Shown here: positions 12,301 through 27,100 of the stretch, piece by piece
How positions within the stretch are numbered: position 1 is the first letter of the stretch
How the letters are laid out: the number at the start of each line of letters is the position of its first letter
Assembly: GCA_903632075.3 (NCBI GenBank)
Contig: CAHIKZ030002628.1
Span: forward strand, 153,535-217,534
Source: Acanthosepion pharaonis
Lineage: Eukaryota > Mollusca > Cephalopoda > Sepiida > Sepiidae
DNA length: 64,000 bases
Direction of reading: 5' to 3'
Notes under the pieces: generated by a model
What the model was told of the DNA's origin: nothing
Databases searched by the model: none
Seen by the model: only the letters and a program-made list of their open reading frames with translations
Translations under genes and position numbers: made by a program

Positions 12301-15300
12301 GTGTCATATATTGACATCGCGACCAGTGGACGTTACATATTGGCACTGCAACTGCGACCACCAGTGGGTGTCACACGAAGTGGTTGTTCACTACTGTAAC
12401 AGGTAACCGTAATGGACTGGTCCTCATTGTAGTGGTAGGCAATAGGGGTAGCCAATAAGCATCGCCCCAGTACCTCCACATCAGTCTGTATTTATAGCTG
12501 ACACCAGCCAATCATATTACTGTGAGGGGGAACCCAGGTGTATGCATATTCATTACATCAGCATGACACATTTAACCAACTTACAGAACAATCTAAAATA
12601 AATTATTTCTTTTTCAATCATAAAATTAATTTCCTTTCTAGGAACATATCAAAGATTTACATAAGAGCTTCTTGTGCCATGTCCCTTCACGCCATTGGTG
12701 AACATGGCTCTCCACAATTTCCTGTCCTTTGTAGCTCTTAATAAATTTTATCTTTGTTATCTCTCCTAAACCTTGTTCCGCCATCCATTTACACAAACTC
12801 TCTAGGTAGCTTATGCATCATTTTCCTCTTGTCCATCTTGCCTTCAATCGGTCTTGTGAGCACCAGATTTTCCAGACCCTCTTTCTCCATTATGTGTCCT
12901 AGAAATTTCAACTGTCTCTTCCTGATGTAAAGCATAAGGGTCATTTTCATTTTCTCTAAAACTGTTGTTGCTTACATGTTTGGTCCATGATATTTTCAAC
13001 ATCCTTCTGCAGAACCAGTTTCTGTTGCTTCCAATCTTTTCATCTTTGAGGAGATTGTCCAGCATTCACTGCCATATATGATATTACATAACAGGTTAGT
13101 ATGCTTTTCTTTGTTTCTAACGAAATTGTTGTTTAATACTTTGCTCAACTTTCAAAAGATATCTTTGGCTAACCCAATATGACTTCGGATTTCAGAGTTG
13201 CACTATCCAAACTGTTAAATATTTCCTGGATATTTAAAATATTTGTACTTATTTGATTTTGGTATCTCCAGTTTGTAATTGGTCTAATGGGTTGTTTCTT
13301 TTGCTAACAATCATGCATTCTGTCTTCCTGGAATTGATGTTTAGTCTTTTCTTCTCACTTTCCTTCCCTACTGTAGAGTAACACTGGTAACCCATCCCTG
13401 AAATGGACTAAACCGGCCACATACAAGGCGTGGCATGTGTGTGAACAATGCAAGTATAAACAAGGCTAGCAGGAAGCCTTGAGTGAAACAGACTACAATT
13501 GTTACTCAATCACTCTAGTACTACCTTCTGTAGGAGCTCTTGTAGCTTCCTTTTGTGTCTGCTATTAACACTGTCGTCTGCTTATCTTATGTTGTTAAGA
13601 TTGTGGCTACCAATAATGAATCCTGATATAATCATCTCACTGTATAGATTGAATAAGTCTGATGAGAAGACACATCCTTGTCTTACACACTTTCTATTTT
13701 TGCATATTTACTGAATTAATTTTCTATCTGTATACTGGAGGTTTGCTGCCAGTATAAGTTCTGGATTATTCTAATATCCTTCCCAAATAAGTCAAGTTGA
13801 CCTAGCAGTTCCAACAGTTCTTTTTACATTTTTTAAAAACACTATTATCAAAATACCAAAATGGGTAAAAAAAAAGAAAAAAATTTCTGAAATCATCTCA
13901 ATTGTTAGGTATAAGCATTTAAAGAAAAGAAATGAACACTTGTAAAAACTTACTGACTGTTATAGAACAGAGTACTTAAAACTTGCACTTACCTATGTTA
14001 CCTGGTTGGTGTATATGGCCAGGCATAATGCCTATTTTACATTCTCCAGGCTGTAATTATAAGGAAAAAATTCTTTAAATAACTAGCTGCCATACATTTT
14101 AAAATCCTCCCATTTATCAAATCAAATAAATGAATGCTTTGCAGATTATTTCTTGTTATAACTGATTTAAGAAGCTATTCAACCTTATCATTAATCTTAG
14201 ATTTTAGCTCATTTTCTTTATTTCTTCAGTTATTGTATTTAATAAGTATCAATTATGAAATAAACAAGTTGATTGGACATAATTTGATCTTAGATAAAAT
14301 GATAGAAATTAAAAGATTCCATCACTAGAGACTACAGTTTTATCAACCTATAAACGTTTCATTTATTTCTTCAGTGTTATAAACAAGTTAGACTACTTAT
14401 GCGATAAATTGATTACTCCTTTTTGTGACAGAAAAACATGCATTCATATAAAAATCAAGATTAAATAAATGATATTAATTAAGCACTACATAAGTTTGAC
14501 CAAAGGACAAAATATATATTAAAAAAAAAAAACAAAACAACAACTGGTAATATCTACCTTGATGATTCCGGGACAGTTTGGGCCAATAAGTCGTGTTTTA
14601 TTCTGTTCAGTGAGCTTTCTTTTCACTTTGACCATATCTTGCTGTGGAATGCCTTCTGTAATGCACACAACCAAAGGGATTTCTGCATCAACAGCCTCAA
14701 TAATAGCTTTAGCAGCAAAAGGAGGCGGTACAAATATCACGGAAGCATTGGCACCAGTTTTCTCTCGAGCCTGAAAAAACAAAATTCATACAATGAGTAT
14801 AGTTCTTTTATTATTATAAAAAATATTATAGTACCCTTAAAATTCCATTACATCTAAACAAGTGTTGTTAAAAATAGAAAATAGCTAAACTATGTAAACG
14901 GAAGATGTGAGTGCTTAACAGGAGCATTTTAAAGTTTTTAAATCAGCATTTAAATTTACTTAAATTAATTTCTATTCAACCAATAGTGTACTTTGATCAC
15001 TAACATGAGACTGGGAATTAGAAGTATGCACTGCACTATAATAATTACATGGATATGCAGGTGGTATAATGGATAGTAGCTTGATAAAAGAAATTGGAGA
15101 GTCAAGTTTGAATTCCAATAGAGTTCATTACATTCACTTACATGCAAATACCGTTGGGAAAGATATGAATTCATCTTCTCCCCACACCCTACCAGCTACA
15201 GTTTAAATTGTAGGGTAGACTGGGCTTTTTAGCTTTGGTTGACAACAAGCCTAGGAGAAGGACAACTCTGATTTCAAAACTACCAAAAAAATCTACTTGG

Positions 15301-18300
15301 TACTGTTTTTGAGAGCTGTGGCCTCATACTCTCTAGTGTGTGTGAGTTAATGTGAGAGAGAGAGAGAGAGAGAGAGATAGAAATATTTGTTGCAGATTGC
15401 TTCCACAACGCAGAGAACAAATCACTGTAAGTTCAGACTCTAATATCGGGGGCAGAAAGAAATGCCGAAATGTCGATTTGCAGGTACTATCTCACAAATC
15501 ACAATGCACATAACCAGTCAGAAAAATAACTCACTCTGATGAACGCAGTAACTAAAATACAGAAATTTTATTCCTCTCTCTTGATTCGAGAACACCAACT
15601 GCTTTTATCGGCCGAGCGTTTTTTCCATTTGTCAACAACTGGGAGAGGACGCCCAATTTTAGCATATCAAAATACTTTTATGGCGACTCCTGCAACTGAC
15701 TTGTTTCTAATTTAAATATTCCGTCTTCAGCATGTCATGCGGAATACATGACCTTCTTTTTGGTAAGTAATTTTCTTTTTCGCTACATTTTCCATTGTAG
15801 GATACACTTGACATGCTGTTGCTTGGTTTGATGAGGTAATTCGCCATTTTCTTCGCTATAATATACAAACTGAATACATCTTAAGATAAAAATTATCTAT
15901 TTATTTTGCATTGGTCGTAAAACTACCAATTTATAAGTTATGGTTATGATTATCTGTACCATCAAAATTTTAAATTCTGTTAAAATAATTCATTTTTCAC
16001 AAAATCTATGGCCAGAAATTTGCAAGCATTTTACAAGAAACAAAAAGAATCTTGGTGCTGATAATGTAAATCATTAAAGCAAAGAGAAGAACAGATCATC
16101 TTATGATGAATAAACACAATAAGGTGGATTAATATCAGATGGTTCCTATTTTTAAAATACAGTTGCCTTACCAACATCTACTGTAATATATAATATAGCT
16201 TGACCAGAGGGTCAACAACTGGCGTGATATTTGGTAAAATGATATGATTAAACAAAGACATTCCCTGTCTGAACTTCTGGGATGAGGAATTATTATTTAT
16301 ATTTGGCTTAATAATCTCATCATTATTATTGTCATAACATTTTGACTGTTGTTCCCTCTAGCCTTCTTCAAGTATCAATCAATCATGGTAACCTTCAGCG
16401 AATTTCAAAATGAACCTTTTCTTTAATCTATGGGGATGAATTGTTCTTGTTCTGCTGTCTGTGTCTAGGGAAATCATATCTCGTTCTCTTTTTACCTGAG
16501 CAGTAGTAAAAAGAGAACAAGGTGTGGATTTAGTTAAAAATTCCTTGACGGTTACCTGGATTGACAGATCTGAAGAAGGCCAAAGGGTACAAAGACTGAA
16601 ATGTTGTGATAATTACAACAAAAATGAAAACATTAGTCCAAAAGTAAATAATGTATATAATGAAGAGATGACAAATCACAAATCACATATATCTCATGCT
16701 TAAGGAAATTTTTTCAAGGGACACAGTATCCATAAAATAACTAGCAAGTATTTATTGTAATGTTCATGCTCAGATTTTTCATAATAGCCTTTTCAGTATC
16801 TCAGCACAGAGATGTACTGTAACCAGTGTTGTTGAAAATGGTTAGAATATTTGTAACAAGAAACTTTTTCATGTGTCAATATTGACATCTTAAATAAGGA
16901 AAACTTTTCTTTCCCTCCCCGCCTTATGTCCAAAATTTCAAGGAAATAATAAACCCTGCATCTATTAATGGGGAAGATGGAGCTCCTTAACCATAGTGAA
17001 AGTAATTTGTCTCAAAGAAAGAAAATCTTCAACATGAAAACCATATCACAAGGTTATAAATTCCAGGTTGTTATGTAACACAAATAAACCCACCTTACAT
17101 GGGAGGATTAATTGATTGATTTGTTTTTTTTTATGGCTTATCAACCTTTTGCAGGTTATTTAAAGCCAAAAAATATTTTCAGATTGTAAGAATTTTTCTT
17201 AATAATAATGATTTTACTGATGCATGTCCTACCAATTAACCCATAGCTGGAAGCAGAGAAGAGATAGATTCAATCCCATTTGCAAGGATATTTTTATGTA
17301 AGTGAATATAACAAACCCAACTGGAATTGGAATTCCAATCTACAATTTGGAACCATTATCCATTACACTATCTACATATTCAAGTTTACAGCACCTAGTA
17401 TTCCCAAGCAGTCGCCCATTTGGTTGCTGACCCAGCTGTAAGCCTACAGCACCTGGTATTCCATAGAAGTCACCTATCTGGATGCTGACCAAACTATAAG
17501 CCTACACAGGAGGAAAACCTTTAAATCTACTTGTGCATAACTCTTTCAAACTGTTGTTAAAATGATTTGCTCTTCCAAGCTGCTTTAAGCCAGCACTGAA
17601 GAGGAATCTGATGAATCTAACATGAAAGACCAGAGAGTGGCCACCTCCAGATTATTACCATGCAATATTGAGAGCAGAGTTGCAGCCCTAGACTGATGTG
17701 CCAGCATGGATAAGGGGATTACTCCAGCAGCCTACAATGGGCACATTACTTGTGACCAGAGAAAAATAAAAACAATACACAAAAGCTGAGATTTTGGTGT
17801 GCAACATGCCATGCAAAACGATGAGGATATATTTATGCTAAATTTAATACATCTATCAATCTATTAATGTTATATTATGCCTATCAATATTTCTTTAAGA
17901 CAGTTGTATTCATCCAACTCTGAGCATATATTACTGAAAATTGGCAATCAACAAGATTTGAGCTTTAAACTTTCTCTCCACATAAGACAACATTTACTTA
18001 CTTCCTTGACTGTGGCAAAAACAGGGACACCCAAATGAGTGGATCCTGCTTTGGCAGGAGAAACTCCTCCAACGAGTTTAGTACCATATTGAAGACATTG
18101 TTCACTGTGAAAGGTTCCCTATAAAAAGAATAAAAAAATAAATATTTATTAAGGTCAATTTTTGTAAATTAGTAATGAAGATATAGTATTTACTGCTAAG
18201 TCATCATAAGTAAATATAGTTTCAATATATTGGAAGATATATCTAAATACTGCAGAGATTTCAATATAAAATTCTGTTCATAAGGAGGTGTTTGCAAGAA

Positions 18301-19823
18301 ATTAAGTTACCTACCTGAAAATAACTTTATGAATAAATTAATATAAAACAAACTGTTTAATTCAATGTAATGAACAGAGACACGGATGATATATCAATGA
18401 AAATATGGAAAATGTACAAAGATAAGTAGAGTTGTTTTGGACATATCACTAATCTTGTAGTTTCAAGTATTATTTGCCTGAGCTGACAAACAAATTTGTA
18501 AGAGTATAAGCAAACAAGTTTTCTTATTGATTAAGATTTCTTTTTATGTCTAAAAAATGAGTTCATGGATTACTCTCATTAAAACAGATATAAATTTTAA
18601 AGACAGAATGCCTCCACCCATCCCCAAAAATGAATATCAATTGATTGAGATATACATAAAAGAAAAATACAGGTATATTGTAAGAAGACAAGGAATACAA
18701 GTGGAAGATTTGGTTAAAAATGGATATGTATAAAAGAGATAAATCAAAAGAGCTTAGGATATTTATTCTTTTTTAATTAGCTTAAAAATAAAATTATTGT
18801 AAATTTTTAAAAAGTTATATAGAGTAACACATCTAAACTTTTGTGAAAATGAGATCTGTTTTATAAAAGATGCTTAAAAACTGGAATGTTGATGGATCAA
18901 ATACAAAAATTTTATTTATCAAGTAAGGTCAGTACATTTTGAAGCTATTTCAGCTCAATAGTGTAAGTGAAAAGTATTTAATATATATAAGATTTGTATA
19001 TTCTTTTTTTTATGTATATAAGAGTGAGTAATTTTAAATACTTTTTAAAAGAATGATACAGAGCAGGAGCATCCAAGAGAAGCAAATGGCCATTCTTGAA
19101 AAACTCTTAATGAGTAAATAATCAAAAATGTTATGTGTGTACGCGCATATGTGTATTTTATAAGTCATTAACCAAATAAGGGACATTACCTGGTGCAATG
19201 AATGCTGATAACTTCAAAATTAGCACCAAACTCCATGAATTATAAGTATTCTATTCTATATATCATTTAAATTGAAAGCTAATCTGTAAAAAATGTAGTC
19301 CAAGACCAGCTGGGCTATTTTGTGAAATGTATATAAAAAAAAAAAAAAAATCATTCTATATTTACAAATGCGTTCAACAAATATTTATTAGACTAAGCTA
19401 GACTAGGCATAGAACTATATTCATGGAGCACCCAGTTAATAAACTTACAATGCCTTATATGGTTATAATGCTAACCACTGCCCTATGCTAGATTTTTTTC
19501 ATTGACAAAAAAAAAAAAAAAAAAAAATGAAAAAATGTATAAATGACAAAATAACTCACTTGTTTGCCAGTCAACCCCTGGCAGATAAGTTTTGTGTCAT
19601 TACCAATTAATAAATGTGAGCGGGTTGCTGTATAACAATGGCGCACACCAGTACTTTTGTGCACTGAAAATAAAACCAAAAAATACTATAATACACAAAT
19701 AGAAATAAAGCACAGCTAAGTTATTAATATCAAAAAGATGATTATAATCAAACTTGCATTTGAATGAAAAATTGTATAACAAGTAAAACCTTTTACAAAC
19801 TTCCACTGATTTCTTTTGTAAGT

Positions 19824-19863
<40 letters not shown>

Positions 19864-22800
19864 CACAAACACACACACAATTTGACCAGTTCTTTCACAA
19901 GACAAGAAAAATAATAGATCATCAAATTTTATTTTTTTTATAATAAAAATGGGGTGTAAGTAAACATATATATAAGACAACAAGTCTATTAAGATTTTTT
20001 TAATACTTTATTCCAGAGATGAGTAATTGTCAATATTCTTGTATTGTTTCAAATTATTGTCCTCATCGTCTTTGATATAGTTGTTATTATAGACATAATT
20101 TTTCTTTGGACATTGTCATTAATTGGCTGATATGATTATTGAGGTATTTTGACCTTGTGATGTTAGTTATAGCATTATTTTATCCGACCCCTCTCCCTCA
20201 GATTTTTTTAGTGCCCTTTTAAACATATCGACAAACCATTCCACTTGTCCTTTTGTCCTTGAGTGACAAAGGGGAGTTGTAATATGATTTACAAAAAACC
20301 TTAAATTCACTGACATGAATCATGTTCCGTTGTCTGAAACAATAGTCAGGAAAACCGAATCATGCAAAAATCTTGTGTAGGAAATTTATCGTTATCGCAG
20401 TAGTCGGTCTTCTACATTTTAATATTTCTGGCCATTTAGTGTAACTATTGACTACCACTAGATAGTATGCTCCATTTAATGGTCCTGTGAAGTCTATATG
20501 TATTCTGGTCCATGGCATATCGGTTTTCAGTCAAAGTTGAATTTTGATAGGCAGTAACTTCGCTGCCAGAGCACAAACTCTGCATGATTTCACTAAATTT
20601 TCAATATCTTGATCCATTTTTGGCCAATAAGTATTAAAGATTTCATTCTAGAAATTCCTGGATATCCTATGTGAAATTCTTTTAGCATACATTTTTGCAA
20701 TGATGCTGGTATCACAATTCTTTGTGTACCTAAGTACATTATTATATAATGAAAATGCATTATTTCCACTAAAATGTTTTCCTTTAAATCTTAATTGCTT
20801 CTTCATTTTCATTATAAAGTTGTTTTTATGAGTTAATTCTTATTTCCTTCAATGTTATGGGCAGTTCTCTTACAGTATTGTATAATACATTATTAATTTC
20901 ATTTTTGGCCCTTATGGCCACAATTATTGTGTCCTCAAGTGGTTCACAGAATCTTGGTATTAGTCTAGATAATCTGTCTGCATGACTTAATTTTTTTAGA
21001 TGGTAGAAACTATTTTATAATTATAGTTCAATAAGATAATTCCCCAGTGCTGCAGTCTATTTGCTGTATGTGTGGGAACATCCCTTTTTGATCCATATAT
21101 GGACAATAATGGATGATGGTCTGTCTGTAGTATGAATTTTCTATCATGTATGAATTTATGAAACTTTTTCATGGCAAATATGATGGCCAATGCTCCCTTT
21201 ACAATCTGGCTGTAGCTTTTTTCAGCTGCAATTAATGATCTTGAAGCACGAGCTATTGTTTTATTCCATCCTCATATTTGTGTAGTATCACTACTCCAAT
21301 ACCTGAATCACTTGCATCTGATGCAACCACAATCTTTAATTTAAGGTCAAAATGAGCTGGTGACAAATCCGACGTTAAGACTTTCTTGATCTCTTCGAAA
21401 GCACTGACATTTATCTGACCAATTCCATTTCACATATTTCTTTAGCAAGTTATTCAAAGGTGATCTTAATTCATGCATGTTAGATTATATATGTGATAGG
21501 AATTAGCAAACCCTAAAAATGCTTGTAACTTTGGTACATTTGTTGGAGCGGGCATGTCTTTTATTGCACTTGCTTTTGAAGGATCCGGTCATCTACAGTT
21601 TTCATTGATAATTTGTCATAGATATTTAAACAATTTGCATTTTCCTTCATTGATCTTAAAACCATATTCTTTAATTCTCTCAAATACTCTTTTTTTTTTT
21701 TTTTTTTTTTATATCTTCCGTATATTGCTTTTGTGTTTTCTTTTAATAAGTACATCTAAATATGCTTGTGCACAATCCAAACCGGTAAGCATCGTATCCA
21801 TAATCTGTTGGAATATGCTTGGCGCTACCTTTATACTGAAAGTTGATTAAATTTGTATAACCGTCTATGAGTGTTAACTGTTAACAGTTTTGAGCACTCT
21901 TCATCTACTAGTACTTGTAGGTAAGCATCTGACAGGTCCAATTTTTAAAAAAAGTTACCATTTAATTTGGCAAAAATTTCATCTGGACTTGGTAATGGGT
22001 TGTTATATTATTTTAAACTTTCATTTAACCTCATTGAAAAATCAGCACATACAGATTTTATTATTTCTTTTTTTTTAACAAACTGTTGGTGATGTCCATT
22101 TGGAATAATCTATTTTTGAGATCACACTTAACTTTTCTAGTCTGTCTAATTCCTTATTAATTGGTTCTAAAGCTGCAAAACACTCCTTTTTGGCTTAAAT
22201 CTGAGAATTACATTCTCTTTTAATTCAAATTTAGCTTTAGTTTTTGTGCATGTCCCTTGACTTTCTGAGAAAACTCTTTTTCAATTCATTTTTTAATTTT
22301 TCAGTTGCCATATCAGCGCCGGAGGTAACAATATTTATTTGGTTGCAAAAAGAGTTAATTGGAAGGTCCCAAAGATAAAATAATACAATTCAGTCTATTT
22401 CAAATAAATTAGCAGTATTAATACAAACACCACTGCTTTCTTGATTTTTCTAACAAAACAAATGTTACAGGTGAATTCACCCAAATAGTTCAATCTCTTT
22501 CCTGAAACTCCATGTGCAACTTTATTAGAAGTCAATAAACTGGGTTTACCCATTTTACTCCATGTCTGTTCATTTATGATAGTGATATCAGATCCTGTAT
22601 CCAGTTGTAATTATTATTTTTACATTATTAATTTCGACAAAAACAAATTTCCTCTTTTGAGATGTTTCTAACTTAGTTAAAGACACAAAGTCTTGTTAAT
22701 TTTCCTTTTATGCTTCTTATCTTTACTCCATGTATTTATCATGTTCCCACACGTTTCATTTGTACTCCATTTTTTGCATCTGCAACAAGTACACATTCGT

Positions 22801-24063
22801 AGCATTTTTTTGTTCTAGAAAAAACAATTACTTTTGAAATGCTTACATCCACAACCATGCAATGTATTAGGTCTTAGATCATATTTTTTACTGTCCTGTT
22901 AGGAGTTGAAAATTGTCTACAGTCTTTTCTCTTAGATGCTCAGATGCTATGCACTTGTGAAATGTCTCTTTCCTCAATCCTTGCAGTATCGAGTTTTAGA
23001 TTTACAATATGTTGACACTCTTCTGCTATTTTCTGGAGAGTTAATTTGGGATCCATTTCTAATTTAGCAAGTATCCTGGATCTTATTACTGCGTCCTTAT
23101 TAGAAGTTAAACCCTGTATGAATATCAGGCATTTAAATAAATTCAGAGTTAATTCATTTAACTTGAACTTCTCACATTCTTGATTCACGATTCCTGCATA
23201 ACAAAATCTTCATTGTTGCACTTTACTAAGACATTGCCATCATGTGTTAAATAATTTAAATTTTTGATAGTATTACAACAGTTTCATCAAAATTTGTCTC
23301 ACCTGTTTTTTTTGGTAAAATATAGTTCACATATTTTTCACATTCAACAGGGGACAATTTCCTTAATAATAAATCAATTTTCTTTATCATTCCAATGCGA
23401 ACAATCCCTTTTGAAGATCCCTTTGTATCTTCTATAAGCTGGAAAAGTTATCCCTTGGTCTGGATTGTATACAAATTCGCTGACTGAATTAGCAACAGCA
23501 TCTGGAGTGACTAAATCTGAAAACTTTTCTTCTGTAGCTTTAGTAAAAAAATTAGAAAAGCTTCTGTTGTTGTAACTGCTGTTCATGTTTTTGTTGCTGC
23601 AACATTTGTTCTTCTTGTTGCTTTTGTAGCACCAACATTTGAATCATAATAGCTTTTAATTCTTCCATTTTTGCTGTACTCTGCTGAATATTTTGAAGAT
23701 TAATTTTTGAATAACTTTACCTGGTTATTTCTCTGTTGTCCTGCAAATATGATGTCTCTTTGGGGAAGTGGTAAATATTACTGAATAGTCTATTATGACA
23801 TGTAGGATATGTATATTGTCTTTTTCTTTATGTAAGTTCAATGAATACTCGTCACCAACTCATAAAAACATTAAAAAAGTAATATATTAAAATTGACTTG
23901 GATTTTACATTTTAAAAGCTAATTTTTTTTTTTTTTTTTAGAAAAATCACTAATGAAGTCAAAATTTACTTCAAATAACTTTTTCATATGTAAAGAAACA
24001 AGAAACAGAAGTTACTTGTTCACAACATAAAAGTAGTATTTCTTTATCCTTTCTGAATAAGGA

Positions 24064-24114
<51 letters not shown>

Positions 24115-27100
24115 AAAAAATAATCCATCAGTGATATAAAAAAGACAAATAAGAGCAAGTCAAGATATAATTTAATCAAATATTATTTGTATAGGCAAAA
24201 ATAATCTACTGGCATATATATTGACACTCATCTCTAAAACCTTTGATAAGATATTTTTATCACTGTCCTAATTTCAAAACCACTTTTATGAAGTAAAAAA
24301 AAAAAAGTTTAAGCAATAAAATTTTTTAGTCTTGTCCATAGATTAAAAAAAAGTAGCATTACCTATAAAATAGCTTAAAATGTTTTGACTGCAAATCAAT
24401 TTTAACAAATTAATCAATTTAAAGATCTGTTTAACATGAAGGTTAAATTAAAAAAAAAAAAACAATTAAGTTGGGATTAATAGATATATCAATAAATAAA
24501 AATGTTATTGTATTTATTTGTTGAATATTTCACTATTTACAAGTATTTAAAAACTGCATTAATGAACTTATTTTTATAATACTAAAAAAAAAAAAAAAGT
24601 TACTAGTATATATTTTAAATCTTTGAGAAGTTTCCTTATAGACAAGCCTGATATTTTTGTGCTCTTGTTTGAAGAGATCAAACTATGTCAGTGTACAGTG
24701 TGGCCAAGATAAGATTATCTACACAGCAGCTATTTTATTTGGTATTTTAGAAAACAGAATCAAGTAAATCAGTGGTTTACCAACAGAGACATGCAGTGAC
24801 ATTCTGAACACTAATAGAAAGTTTATGTTTGTAAGTAATAAACAATAAGTATTTTAAAATAAGCATTTAAATTTGTAAAGGCAACATCAAATCCTTATGT
24901 ACTATAATTTTCATTTGTGTGACTAAGAGGGGGAAGGATTAGAATTTCAAACAAATTGAATATCAAGCTAAAAATGTTTTACAAGTTTAAACACCCAAAA
25001 ATAAAGCTTTTTTTTAAAAAATAACTAATAAACTGCACTTGTACATTGTTTTTAGAGATCACAAGTTAAAAATTTGATTATTTTAGTAATAACCTTCCTG
25101 AAGCTGTCATGTCGATATCAAATATTTTATTGTTGTCAATTAAAATTGGAGAAAAACCACAATCACTCTGAATTATTAATATACTCAAAGTTTTTGTTTT
25201 ACAATATATATTTTTTAAATTCATTACTTTTATTTGAAATAAATAAAAATGGATTATAATTCTGAATCTGGGTATTTTGGGAATTAGTGCTAAATGTAGA
25301 ACTCAGAAATTCTAAGAAAACAATTTCAGACAAAAACAAAATCAAAACAACTGTAGAAATAATAAGCATGAATTTCATTTAATTCACAATTAAGCAATGT
25401 TCAAAAGGCCAGAACAACATTCTACTGTTTGTATTATACAGATAATCAGGAAATCTGCAAATGATATGTGCACAAAGTAAACAGAGTCAAATGTAGTAAA
25501 TGAGTGTTTATGCATGACAAAATATCTGCTTCCAATGTGTGTGGGTGTTGAGTAGTCAAAACATAGTAGCAGCATATTATGAATACTATGAAAAGCAGTG
25601 TTTTGGTTTAAATATATACAGTGTAAATCTACTCATGAGAAGAAAGTCAATTCAAAATTTAGTTGCACTGCACTTTTAAATGTAGTACAATTCACTACAA
25701 GTTGTCCCATCTGACAAACTTGAGCTGAAATCTTATTGGATGGGTGCTAATTTAATTTCAAATTGTAACTACCTTTTATATAACAGCTAATTAATGAATT
25801 ATTAAGTCAATGGGTTTCAAATTACAGAGGAAAAAAAAAGTTCAATATAAAGGTAGGCAAGAACAACAAAGAAAAAAAAAAAAAAAAAAAAGAAAATTAA
25901 GATATTTTTAAAGATTATTTAGAAATGTTGGAAGATAAGCAGAATTAATCAGGGACTAGAAAATTGCATATAACTAACCATGTGCAAATAAGGAACTAAT
26001 TTATAAATTAAAAATATGATGCTGGTGATTAACATACATCTTTCTAAGAAATTAAATGAAAATTTAAAAAAAAAAAAAATTAGAAGGTAAAAACACACAC
26101 ACTAAAAAACAGTAAGTCCTTTTGACTTTGTAGTTTTACAAGTTTTTTCATGTTAAATAAAAGAGAAAATAATCTATGTTTAAAAGGGCCCAATCACAAT
26201 CCCCATGCAACAAAACTACAGGGTATTCCAAAATTGCATCACCATTGATAACCTTGTAAATTTTATATTTATTTACCAAATGGAATCATGTTTCTGTAAA
26301 TGACAATATATTATTAAGAAATTTTATTGGTTGAATTATGGAAAATGATGTGATGCAAATTTTCCTTGGTTGCTATTTCACAAGTGTATGTTTTCTGCAA
26401 ATTGTCGCAGGACTTTTGGAACACACTGTACTTCTAACAAAATGCTCTGTTACATCGCAAAGGACAAAAAACCCTTTTACATTCTTTATTTAAGTTGTTT
26501 GCCTGGACTCATATTTTTTAGACATTCAATAATTGGGTTTCTTTCTGTGTAGAAAAGGGGACAAATAAAATAAAAAAAAATTAAATACAATAAACCGGGT
26601 TAACTTAAGGTTAGGAGTGGGGTTTTCTTTCTGTGTAGAAAAGGAGACAAATTTAAAAAAAATAAAATTGAATAATACAATCAACCCTTCTACTTTACCA
26701 AGTTTGTGTATTAATTTTTGTTTTATTTTCAATTTTAAAATATAAAAAATGATTAATTTGTCATTGCTATTCTACACAGAAAAAAAAAGGTTTTAGTGTA
26801 TTATTTGTTTTTGTTTAAAGTTTCCTGTTAGGCTGTTATAAATAAGACTACATTTATCAAAAAGAAAAAATTACGATAATGCGTAGAGACTTCAAAAAGA
26901 GATATAGCTGTAAAAAAAAAAAAAAAAATAGGCCAAATTTTATGATTGCGCCTCCGGAAATCTTGAATAGTAGTCTGGGCAGAATAAAACAATGTCTGTG
27001 TAAGTGTAATGTAGGACGAATTGCCAACAAGATGTCCTATTTTTTCTTGTCGATAACTCCGAAAAACAGTAGGTTTCTTTATAATTTAATTTAGTTCGAG

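Larger units (their letters stand above)
20000..23720 (-). mobile_element. Ty3/Gypsy (Mag-like) retrotransposon remnant A in SUCLG1 intron 1
   Basis: The order on the minus strand is gag, zinc knuckle, protease, reverse transcriptase, RNase H and integrase, which is the Ty3/Gypsy order. Landmarks are listed in the gag and pol entries. It is inserted in the same orientation as SUCLG1. No LTR could be identified at either end, and the frame is broken many times, so it is an old, immobile copy. The closest relative in this window is element B at 53000-56454. Confidence 0.85.

Noticed and set aside
17385..17505. A functional 5S rRNA gene
   Set aside because: Only the 3' half of 5S is present, in tandem and diverged.
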